DNA of 7,185 nucleotides from Thermoplasmata archaeon (lineage in GTDB: Archaea > Thermoplasmatota > Thermoplasmata > UBA10834), in NCBI GenBank assembly GCA_025457845.1, contig JALOTO010000077.1, forward strand, positions 1 to 7,185, given 5' to 3'. Positions 1-5,666 of this stretch are shown one piece after another. A program made the translations under genes and the position numbers. Within the stretch, counting starts at the first letter, position 1, and each line of letters opens with the position of its first letter. The notes under the pieces are model-generated. The model was not told the DNA's origin. It did no database searches and worked only from the letters and a program-made list of their open reading frames with translations.

Positions 1-792
1 TATGCCCTCCGCGACGGCCATGATGTCCTCGGACGATTCGATGAACGCCAGCTCGACGTCGAGGGACATGAACTCCGCGATGTGCCTGATGGTGTCGGAT
101 GCCTCCGCGCGGTATGCGGGCGCGATCTCGAATATCCTGTCCAGCCCCGTCGCCATGAGGTTCTGCTTGTAGAGCTGAGGGCTCTGCGCAAGGTACGCGC
201 TCCTCTCGAAGTACTTGATGGGGAACAGGGTCGCGCCGCCCTCGGCGCCGGCGGCGACGATCTTTGGCGTGCTGACCTCGACGAAGCCCTCGGAGGTCAG
301 GTATGACCTGATCCCCTCCAGGGTCCTCGACTTCACCCTGAATATGGACCTGACCTCCTCCTTCCTGAGGTCCATGAACCTGTTGTTGAGCCTGGTGTCC
401 AGGTCGGCCCCGACCTTGTCCACCACTCCCAGCGGGAGGGGTGTCTCGGCCGCGCTCACGACCTCGAGCTTCTCCGGGAGCACCTCGAAGCCCGCCCGGG
501 CCTCCTTGCTCTCCTTCACGGTGCCGGTGACGAGGACGACCGACTCCCTGGTGAGGGAGGCGACCTTGTCGAAGACTTCCTGGTTCCGCTTCTTGAGGGT
601 CGTGACCTGTATGACCCCGAGCCTGTCCCTGAGCTGCAGGAACGAAATCCCGCCGAGGTTGCGCACTTCCTGCACCCAGCCCCCGACGGTGACGGTCTTT
701 CCGAACTGCTCGGGCGTGATCTCTCGCGAGTATGTTATGTGCTGCCATGACGGCAAGAGGGATTCACCGTCCCGCGTAACCGGCTCTGGCAT
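1..792 (-). CDS. aspS: Aspartyl-tRNA synthetase, archaeal type (N-terminal 264 residues; 3' part outside window)
   Basis: Class II aminoacyl-tRNA synthetase that charges tRNA-Asp with aspartate in the cytoplasm. The N-terminal OB-fold anticodon-binding domain (about residues 18-120) contains GGWVQEVRNLGG and FLQLRDRLGVIQV. The catalytic core follows: LDTRLNNRFMDLR (131-143), motif 1 ending in VEVSTPKI (171-178), the AEGGATLFPIKYF segment, SPQLYKQ (204-210), and motif 2 FEIAPAYRAE with the loop up to IRHIAEF (221-241). Motif 3 and the C-terminus lie beyond the left edge. This layout matches the archaeal/eukaryotic AspRS and not the longer bacterial form. The ATG at 790-792 is chosen because AGGT (797-800) sits 4 bases upstream and GGAG (804-807) further up. 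It gives about 15 more N-terminal residues than Thermococcus AspRS as I recall it. The two positions that separate Asp-specific from Asp/Asn-charging enzymes are Q41 and R99 here (see findings). AsnRS/LysRS are alternative families, but the fit to archaeal AspRS is close. Confidence 0.95.
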   Translation of the reverse strand, partial: MPEPVTRDGESLLPSWQHITYSREITPEQFGKTVTVGGWVQEVRNLGGISFLQLRDRLGVIQVTTLKKRNQEVFDKVASLTRESVVLVTGTVKESKEARAGFEVLPEKLEVVSAAETPLPLGVVDKVGADLDTRLNNRFMDLRKEEVRSIFRVKSRTLEGIRSYLTSEGFVEVSTPKIVAAGAEGGATLFPIKYFERSAYLAQSPQLYKQNLMATGLDRIFEIAPAYRAEASDTIRHIAEFMSLDVELAFIESSEDIMAVAEGI

Positions 793-899
793 AATTACCT
801 TTTCTCCGCCGCGCGCGCGTGTCCAGTCGGGCGTGGCATAAGGCGAAGGTTAATCTGGGTTGCCTGCCTTCCCGGCGTTACGAGGGGACCGGTGCGGGT
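793..899. promoter_or_regulatory. Divergent promoter region between aspS and the antiporter gene
   Basis: This 107-base gap is the only divergent junction in the window and must hold promoters for both genes. On the plus strand CGAAGGTTAAT (844-854) resembles an archaeal BRE plus TATA box; a start about 26 bases downstream (near 878) would leave a leader of about 22 bases containing GAGGGG (882-887) and GGTG (891-894) ahead of the ATG at 900. On the minus strand CTTATG (842-837) could be the aspS TATA box, giving a start near 814 and a leader of about 22 bases with the AGGT site. The two elements lie side by side. A CG-alternating run (about 809-819) lies in the aspS leader. The TATA assignments are by eye and weak; the presence of promoters here follows from gene orientation. 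Confidence 0.45.
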
Positions 900-2138
900 A
901 TGGAGCTCTCAATTCTCGTCTACGTGCTGCTCCTGATAGCCTTCGCCAAGGCCCTGGGCGAGGCGGTCTCCCGCATCAACCAGCCCGAGATCGTCGGGGA
1001 GCTGCTCGCGGGCATAGTCCTCGGCCCCTTCATCCTGGGAGAGGTGTTCAGCGACCTGAACGGGATGTACTCCGACGAGTTCATCGCACAGCTTGCGGAC
1101 CTGGGCATACTGTTCCTCATGCTCTATGTGGGCATGGAGTTCACCCCGAGGTCGCTGGTGGCCTCTTCCTGGAAGGGTGGGAGCATCGCCCTCGTGGGCA
1201 TAGCGATCCCGGCCGCGATTGGGTTCTACATCTTCGCATGGTACGGCTACAGCGGACCGACCCTGGTCTTCGGCGCGTTGTCCATGGCGGTCACCGCTTT
1301 GCCAGTGACCGTGCGGATACTCAAGGACCTCGGCGTCATGAAGACCTCCACGAGCACGGTCATAGTGAGCGCGGCGATCATCACGGACCTCGTGCTGCTG
1401 TTCTCGATGGGCATCCTCCTGGGAGGCGCGGATGACGGGATGCAGGCGGACGAGCTCGCCTATCTCGCAGGCGGCTTCCTGGGGTTCTTCGTGCTCGCCT
1501 TCCTCATAGGCCGATACCTCGTCCCGCACCTGTACAAGCTGCTCAGGTGGATGCGCACCGGCGAGGCGGCCTTCGCCGTCGCGATCGGCCTCGCCCTCGC
1601 CTTCGCGGTCGTCGCCCAGAGGATGGGGCTGCCCAACTTCGTCGGGGCGTTCATAGCCGGCATGCTGCTGAGGGAGACCGGCACGGGCCTCAAGGTCTGG
1701 ACCAGGGTCGAGGACATCCTCTCTGGTGTGACCCTCGGCCTGCTCGCCCCGGTGTTCTTCGTGCTCATCGGGTTCACGGTGGACTTCTCTGCGGTCTGGG
1801 ACCTCTTCCCGCTATTCGTCGCGGTGACCGCGGTCGCCATCGTCGGGAAGGCTGTCGGGAGCTACGTCCCCGCGAGGATGTTCGGCATGGGCAAGAGCGA
1901 GTCGTGGGCCATCGGCTCTATGATGATGGGGAAGGGGGCCATGGAACTGGTCTTCGCGAAACTCGCCCTGGAGATGGGGATCATAGACGGACCGCTGTTC
2001 TCCGTGCTCGTCCTGATGGCCTTCGTGTCGACTCTGCTGGCGCCGCCGCTCTTCAAGTGGTTCTACAACAAGGCTGTGGAGAGGGGCGAGGTCGAGGCGG
2101 CCTCGGAGCCCTACTGCCCGGATGTCCTGTCCCCGTGA
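900..2138 (+). CDS. Cation:proton antiporter, CPA2 (Na_H_Exchanger) family, membrane domain only
   Basis: Integral membrane exchanger of 412 residues that probably swaps Na+ or K+ for H+ for pH and ion homeostasis. About 12-13 hydrophobic segments span the protein. Family marks are QPEIVGELLAGIVLGP (28-43), LFLMLYVGMEF (71-81), the unwound-helix region SMAVTALPVTVRIL (128-141), the ion-binding helix SAAIITDLVLL (157-167, acidic D163 preceded by T162), LPNFVGAFIAGMLL (244-257) and MMMGKGAMELVFA (341-353, basic K345). One acidic residue instead of an Asp-Asp pair at 162-163 suggests electroneutral exchange, as in Kef/GerN-like members; this is inference. The chain stops soon after the last membrane segment, so there is no cytosolic RCK/TrkA domain. 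An upstream in-frame ATG at 819 would add 27 polar, non-conserved residues and overlap the promoter region, so ATG 900 with GGTG (891-894) is preferred. The transported ion cannot be named from sequence. Confidence 0.93.
   Translation: MELSILVYVLLLIAFAKALGEAVSRINQPEIVGELLAGIVLGPFILGEVFSDLNGMYSDEFIAQLADLGILFLMLYVGMEFTPRSLVASSWKGGSIALVGIAIPAAIGFYIFAWYGYSGPTLVFGALSMAVTALPVTVRILKDLGVMKTSTSTVIVSAAIITDLVLLFSMGILLGGADDGMQADELAYLAGGFLGFFVLAFLIGRYLVPHLYKLLRWMRTGEAAFAVAIGLALAFAVVAQRMGLPNFVGAFIAGMLLRETGTGLKVWTRVEDILSGVTLGLLAPVFFVLIGFTVDFSAVWDLFPLFVAVTAVAIVGKAVGSYVPARMFGMGKSESWAIGSMMMGKGAMELVFAKLALEMGIIDGPLFSVLVLMAFVSTLLAPPLFKWFYNKAVERGEVEAASEPYCPDVLSP
2111..2138. other. Tail-to-tail overlap of the antiporter and EamA genes
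   Basis: The antiporter stop TGA (2136-2138, plus strand) lies beyond the EamA stop TAG (2113-2111, minus strand), so the last codons of both genes occupy the same 28 base pairs on opposite strands. No separate terminator space exists; each transcript must end inside the other gene and the 3' ends would be antisense to each other. Confidence 0.9.
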
Positions 2139-3031
2139 CCGCCGCGCTCCGCGATGGCGACTCCGGCGATGATGATGATGCCGCACACGGCCGTCCAGAG
2201 CGCGACCGTCTCACCCCTCAGCAGCCAGGCGAAGATGGACGCGAAGAGGGGCATGAGGTAGATGTAGAATGCCATCCTGGAGACCTCCTCCCGCTCCAGG
2301 GAGTACAGGTAGAGCACCGACGACCCGGCGCCGCAGAGCACGCCGAGTAGCAGGAGGGTCGTCAGCGAATCGGAGTCGAAGACAGCCATCGAGTCGGGCT
2401 CGAACGGGACGGCGGCCGCGAGCATGAGGGTCCCGAACATCAGGGCCATCCCGATGATTATGAGTGGGGGGTTCCTCTGCAGCATCCTCTTCGCCGAGAC
2501 CCAGGCGAGGCCGTACGAGGTGGCCGAGACCAGTATCAGCAGGTTGCTGACGAAGTCCTCGTCCTGGAGCGAGATCCCTCCGTTGGCGATAAGCAGCACG
2601 GTCCCGGACATCGCGATGATCGAGCCGACTCCCTTGACGAGGGTGAGCCTCTCCCTGAGGAGCAGGACCGCGAAGAGGAGGGTCATGACCGGGCCGGAAG
2701 CCTGGATCACGGACGCCACGGACGAGGTCCCGTGCTCGAGCCCCATGTTCTGGGCTATGTTCGGGATGGTGACGTACAGCGCTCCCAGCAGCAGGAGCGG
2801 CCTCCATTCCCTCAGCAGGGTCTCCTTGAGCCTGGACGCGGGGTAGGCCGCGAGCAGCACAGCGAGCATCACCAGCGACGCTGACAGGAACCTGAGGAAC
2901 CCGAGCATGACGGGCGAGAAGAAGACGAGCCCGTCCTGTATGAGCGGGAAGGCGAGACCCCATAGGGCAACCGCCGAGACCGCCGCCACGGAGGCGAACC
3001 ATGGCGCCTTCACGATGCCACTGAGGCTCAT
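2111..3031 (-). CDS. DMT-superfamily transporter, EamA family (two EamA repeats)
   Basis: A 306-residue membrane protein with about ten hydrophobic segments in two homologous halves, the classic drug/metabolite transporter layout (usual length about 280-310). First EamA repeat (about 11-150): WGLAFPLI (24-31), LGFLRFLSASLV (43-54), SSVASVIQASGPVMTLLF (103-120) and LLLRERLT (123-130). Second repeat (about 163-294): ILVSATSYGLAWVSAKRM (166-183), AGSSVLYLYSLE (235-246), YIYLMPLFASIFAWLLRGE (256-274) and a last helix IIIIAGVAI. The family exports amino acids, nucleosides, drugs or other metabolites; the substrate cannot be told here. The ATG at 3031 has GAGG (3037-3040) 5 bases upstream. It follows the acetyl-CoA synthetase gene after 66 bases on the same strand, so it could be read from that transcript, although a weak AT-rich element (about 3055-3060) also precedes it. 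The polar C-terminus overlaps the antiporter gene. Confidence 0.92.
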   Translation of the reverse strand: MSLSGIVKAPWFASVAAVSAVALWGLAFPLIQDGLVFFSPVMLGFLRFLSASLVMLAVLLAAYPASRLKETLLREWRPLLLLGALYVTIPNIAQNMGLEHGTSSVASVIQASGPVMTLLFAVLLLRERLTLVKGVGSIIAMSGTVLLIANGGISLQDEDFVSNLLILVSATSYGLAWVSAKRMLQRNPPLIIIGMALMFGTLMLAAAVPFEPDSMAVFDSDSLTTLLLLGVLCGAGSSVLYLYSLEREEVSRMAFYIYLMPLFASIFAWLLRGETVALWTAVCGIIIIAGVAIAERGGHGDRTSGQ

Positions 3032-3065
3032 CGGCGCCTCGATGCCAAACCGGGATATGAAGTCT

Positions 3066-3084
3066 CTGGTCCCTCAGGGGCCAG
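3066..3084. repeat. Inverted repeat between the acetyl-CoA synthetase and EamA genes
   Basis: CTGGTCCC (3066-3073) and GGGGCCAG (3077-3084) form an 8-base dyad with a TCA loop. On the plus-strand RNA all positions pair if one G-U is allowed; on the minus-strand RNA, the direction of the flanking genes, one C-A mismatch interrupts the stem. It starts 14 bases after the upstream gene's stop. No T-run follows, so it is not a typical archaeal terminator; it might be an RNA-processing or 3'-end stabilising hairpin, or chance in GC-rich DNA. Confidence 0.3.
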
Positions 3085-3097
3085 CGGTCGCGTGGGC

Positions 3098-4501
3098 TCA
3101 GGAGTGGTTCGGCTTCTTCCGGCCGACCAGCTCCAGTCTCCGTCCCTCGTCGTAGAGGCATCTCACGGCCTTGGCCGCCCTCATGGCGGACGGATAGACC
3201 GGGATGTTCTTCTCCCTGAGGTCCTGGACCACCTCGTCTATCTCGGGGCCGCCCACCCAGCATGCGACTATGGGTTTCTTGAGCTGCCTCTTCTCCTCGA
3301 CCAGGGCGATGACCGCCCCGACATACTCCCTCGGCCTGGCGATGCCGGCGTGGACGCAGGTCATGATGAGCGCGTCTATGTTCGGGTCTGAGAGCATGAT
3401 GCTGCCGGTGATGTGGTACCTGTGATACCTCGCGTCGCCGGTGACGTCCAGGGGGTTCCTGGCCGTGGTTATGGACGGGAGGTGCGGCTTGAGCGCCTCG
3501 ATGGTCCTAGGTGCCAGGTTCGGGACCTTGAGCCCGACGGTCTCGCACCAGTCAGCGAGCATGATGCCGGCGCCGCCGCCGTTGGAGATGATGCCGACCC
3601 TCGGCCCCTGTGCCGGGGGTTGGTATGCGAGGGCCCTCGCGAAATCGAACATCTCGCCGACGTCGTAGGCCCTCTGGATGTGCACCTGCCTGAACGCGGA
3701 GTCGTAGACCGCGTCGGAGCCGCTCAGCGAACCGGTGTGGGTCGAAGCGGCCGCCGCCCCCGCCGAGGTCCTCCCGGCCTTGATCGCGACTATGGGCTTC
3801 CTGCACCTGCGGGCTGCCGCCAGGAACTTCTTGCCGTCCTGGATCCCTTCGATGTACATCGCGATGACCGTGGTCGCCGGGTCGGCGTTGAGGTAGTCTA
3901 TGAGGTCCGCGTCGTCTATGTCCGCCTTGTTGCCGACGCTGATGACCCTGGAGAGGCCTATGCGCTCGCCGTTGGCGTAGTAGACCATGCCGACGCAGAG
4001 AGCGCCGCTCTGGCTCACGAGCGCGATGTGGCCCGGCTCGGGCATTCCGAACACGAACGCCGCATCCAGCTTGTCGATCGGGTCCTTGTAGCCGAGCGTG
4101 TTCGGGCCCACGACCCTCACGCCGCCCTTCCTCGCTATCTCGAGGACCTCGAGCTCGAGCTGCTTGCCCTTGCCGCCAAGCTCTCCGAACCCGGAGGAGA
4201 TGATTACCGCACCCTTGACCTTCTTCCTCGCGCACTCCGTCATGATCTTCGGGACGAACTCGGCCGGGACCGCTATGATGGCGAGATCGATGTCGTCCTT
4301 GACCGCCAGCACGCTCGGCAGGCATCGGATGCCCATGATCTCCGTGACCTCGGGGTTGATGGGGTAGACCTTGCCCTTGTACCCGTGGACCAGGATGTTC
4401 TGCAGAATCTCATATCCGAGCTTCATCGGGCTCCTGGAAGCGCCGACGACCGCGATCGACTTGGGCGAGAAGATGGGTTTCAGTTCCTCGACGACGCCCA
4501 T
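3098..4501 (-). CDS. acdA: Acetyl-CoA synthetase (ADP-forming), alpha subunit
   Basis: Alpha subunit of the NDP-forming acyl-CoA ligase, which turns acetyl-CoA, ADP and phosphate into acetate, CoA and ATP; it conserves energy in peptide- and sugar-fermenting archaea and acts in the cytoplasm. Domains over 467 residues: Rossmann-like CoA-binding domain (about 7-145; FSPKSIAVVGASRSPMKLGY at 11-30, SSGFGELGG at 102-110, VGPNTLGY at 131-138), then succinyl-CoA synthetase-type flavodoxin domains (about 155-295 with LVSQSGAL at 161-168, and about 300-450 with SNGGGAGIMLADW at 306-318). The phosphorylated histidine is H255 in STHTGSLSGSD, close to its number in Pyrococcus as I recall. The ATP-grasp beta subunit is not fused and not in the window. 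Start: ATG 4501 has AGTGA (4509-4513) 7 bases upstream and gives the usual family N-terminus. In-frame ATGs at 4531 and 4573 (the latter overlapping the upstream stop as ATGA) are possible, but that stretch has rare codons such as TTA and AGT and contains a promoter-like element. Confidence 0.9.
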   Translation of the reverse strand: MGVVEELKPIFSPKSIAVVGASRSPMKLGYEILQNILVHGYKGKVYPINPEVTEIMGIRCLPSVLAVKDDIDLAIIAVPAEFVPKIMTECARKKVKGAVIISSGFGELGGKGKQLELEVLEIARKGGVRVVGPNTLGYKDPIDKLDAAFVFGMPEPGHIALVSQSGALCVGMVYYANGERIGLSRVISVGNKADIDDADLIDYLNADPATTVIAMYIEGIQDGKKFLAAARRCRKPIVAIKAGRTSAGAAAASTHTGSLSGSDAVYDSAFRQVHIQRAYDVGEMFDFARALAYQPPAQGPRVGIISNGGGAGIMLADWCETVGLKVPNLAPRTIEALKPHLPSITTARNPLDVTGDARYHRYHITGSIMLSDPNIDALIMTCVHAGIARPREYVGAVIALVEEKRQLKKPIVACWVGGPEIDEVVQDLREKNIPVYPSAMRAAKAVRCLYDEGRRLELVGRKKPNHS

Positions 4502-4539
4502 GTTGGATTCACTGTCTCCGAGGAGAGCCATATCCGGGG

Positions 4540-4551
4540 ATAAGCCTTTCG
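4540..4551 (-). promoter_or_regulatory. Putative BRE/TATA promoter of the acetyl-CoA synthetase gene
   Basis: Read on the minus strand, CGAAAGGCTTAT (4551 to 4540) fits the archaeal BRE-TATA pattern cRnAAnnYTTWW exactly. A transcript starting about 26 bases downstream would begin near 4516, which is after the ATG at 4531 but about 15 bases before the ATG at 4501, favouring the shorter protein. It lies in the 68-base gap after the toroid gene, so the gene may have its own promoter even though it is codirectional with its upstream neighbours. By-eye motif, not tested. Confidence 0.4.
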
Positions 4552-4569
4552 AACTGACCCGTCGCCGTG

Positions 4570-5628
4570 TCATAACCCCCGGGCGTACCTCGCGAGCGTG
4601 ACGACGGCGATGGCGGTGATCCAGTTGTCCTTGACCGGGTTCGGCCTCCCGGTCTGCCTCCAGAAACCGTCCTTCGACCGCAGCCCCATCAGCCATTCCA
4701 TGGGCTTCTCGAGGCGCGCGTCATCCGCCCCGTAGCCGAGCCAAGTGAGTATGTCGAGCACGCAGAGCCCGCTGCCGAAGTAGGTAGGGTACTTGAGGGT
4801 GGTCCAGTTCTTCTCCGAGTGATAGAACGTCGGGTGGTAGTTCTTCCTGAAGAACATGCCGAGGAGGAAGTCGGCCCCCCTCATGGCCTCACTGTGGTGC
4901 AGCATGGGCATCCTCTGGGCGAACCCCCGGACGACCATGGCGGTGGTCCATATGCAGCTGGGCACGTCGCCGTAATCCCGGGGATCGTATTCCGAGCGGT
5001 CCATGCCTCGGAGCATCTCCATGAAGTCCGACATGCCCAGGTTCCTGTACTCAGGCAGGTACTTCACATCCTCCTGGAAGGGTATCACCCACCCGCCGTC
5101 CGGGCGCTGCATCCGGATCAACCAGTCCGCCAGCCTCGACACGCGCGGGTCGTCGCCGAGCTTGAAGATGGTGAGCCCCCTGAGGGCGAAACCGTTGTAG
5201 TGGGGGAGCGGGAACAGGTCGGTCCAGGGGCCCGGGATGTGCCCGTCATCCTGCTGCCAGCTCAGGATCCTCTCCAGCACCAGCCTTATCCTTCCGTCGT
5301 CTATCGTCGTGCACCACTCGCTCAGGTCGAAGAGGTTCCTGAGCATCGTGACATAGGTCCAGCCGTGCGGCGGACCAGGACCGGCCTCCTCGGCGAGCTT
5401 CCTCTGCTTCGGGATTGGCCAAGTGCCGTCCTTCCTGATGGTGGAGAGGAGCTTCACCCTCGGCGGGTACCTCTCCACGTCCCTCAGGACCGCCTTGACC
5501 ACCGCGTCCTCCCGCCCTTTCTGCATGACCTCCTCCAAGAGGTAGACGCGGACCGGGGGCGCCGCGATCTGGTAGAGCTTGTGGTAGGAGTCCTCGACGA
5601 CCCGCTCCACCTCGCTTCGAACCAACAT
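4570..5628 (-). CDS. Uncharacterised alpha/alpha-toroid protein (squalene-cyclase/prenyltransferase-like)
   Basis: A 352-residue soluble protein of unknown function. It has spaced repeats resembling the QW motifs of terpenoid cyclases and prenyltransferase beta subunits: RKDGTWP (65-71), WQQDDGHIPG (124-133), MQRPDGGWVIPF (173-184) and LRSKDGFWRQ (316-325), alternating with helix pairs such as YNGFALRGLTIFKLG (144-158), IWTTAMVVRGFAQ (226-238), FGSGLCVLDILTWLGYG (284-300) and NWITAIAVVTLARYAR (335-350). This predicts an alpha/alpha barrel. I see no DxDD acid motif of squalene-type cyclases and no clear zinc-ligand set of protein prenyltransferases, so catalysis of either kind should not be assumed. 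There is no signal peptide or membrane segment. ATG 5628 is chosen for the strong site GGGGTGAT (5632-5639). An in-frame ATG at 5664 overlaps the kinase stop (TGATG) and would add 12 residues. Coupling to the kinase gene suggests a shared process; function otherwise unknown. Confidence 0.82.
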   Translation of the reverse strand: MLVRSEVERVVEDSYHKLYQIAAPPVRVYLLEEVMQKGREDAVVKAVLRDVERYPPRVKLLSTIRKDGTWPIPKQRKLAEEAGPGPPHGWTYVTMLRNLFDLSEWCTTIDDGRIRLVLERILSWQQDDGHIPGPWTDLFPLPHYNGFALRGLTIFKLGDDPRVSRLADWLIRMQRPDGGWVIPFQEDVKYLPEYRNLGMSDFMEMLRGMDRSEYDPRDYGDVPSCIWTTAMVVRGFAQRMPMLHHSEAMRGADFLLGMFFRKNYHPTFYHSEKNWTTLKYPTYFGSGLCVLDILTWLGYGADDARLEKPMEWLMGLRSKDGFWRQTGRPNPVKDNWITAIAVVTLARYARGL

Positions 5629-5631
5629 GCC

Positions 5632-5639
5632 ATCACCCC
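5632..5639 (-). promoter_or_regulatory. Strong ribosome binding site of the toroid gene
   Basis: On the minus strand GGGGTGAT lies 3 bases before ATG 5628. It matches the 3' half of the archaeal Shine-Dalgarno consensus GGAGGTGATC, placing the paired GG at about -9. This decides for the 5628 start over the in-frame ATG 5664, whose own upstream sequence (CAGGCG) pairs less well. Confidence 0.55.
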
Positions 5640-5661
5640 GTCGCCTGACGTCATCCCCAGG

Positions 5662-5666
5662 CATCA
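5662..5666 (-). other. TGATG stop/start overlap at the kinase-toroid junction
   Basis: The kinase stop codon TGA (5666-5664) shares its final A with an ATG (5664-5662) in frame with the toroid protein, an arrangement typical of translational coupling. The better ribosome binding site belongs to the next in-frame ATG at 5628, so either start could be used; in both cases the two genes are almost certainly on one transcript. Confidence 0.6.

Noticed and set aside
215..841. Plus-strand open frame opposite aspS
   Set aside because: Antisense to the AspRS coding sequence, Ser/Thr-rich translation without domain features, no convincing ribosome binding site.
819..899. 27-codon N-terminal extension of the antiporter
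   Set aside because: Polar, Arg/Lys-rich, unlike the family N-terminus that begins directly with a membrane helix; it overlaps the promoter-like sequences and has a weaker start context.
2166..2180. Short ATG/GAT triplet repeat
   Set aside because: It is simply the ATC codons of the IIII run in the last EamA helix, too short to be a meaningful repeat.
1547..2350. Out-of-frame plus-strand frame over the antiporter and EamA genes
   Set aside because: Arg/Gly/Asp-rich frame-shifted shadow spanning two unrelated genes on opposite strands.
3413..4543. Long plus-strand open frame opposite the acetyl-CoA synthetase gene
   Set aside because: It is antisense to a gene with clear conserved domains; its translation is low-complexity, rich in Arg, Asp, Gly and Val with no domain, as expected from GC-rich codon shadowing.
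4574..4696. Further N-terminal extension of the acetyl-CoA synthetase frame past 4573
   Set aside because: Lies wholly inside the toroid gene in another frame and reads as a low-complexity shadow.
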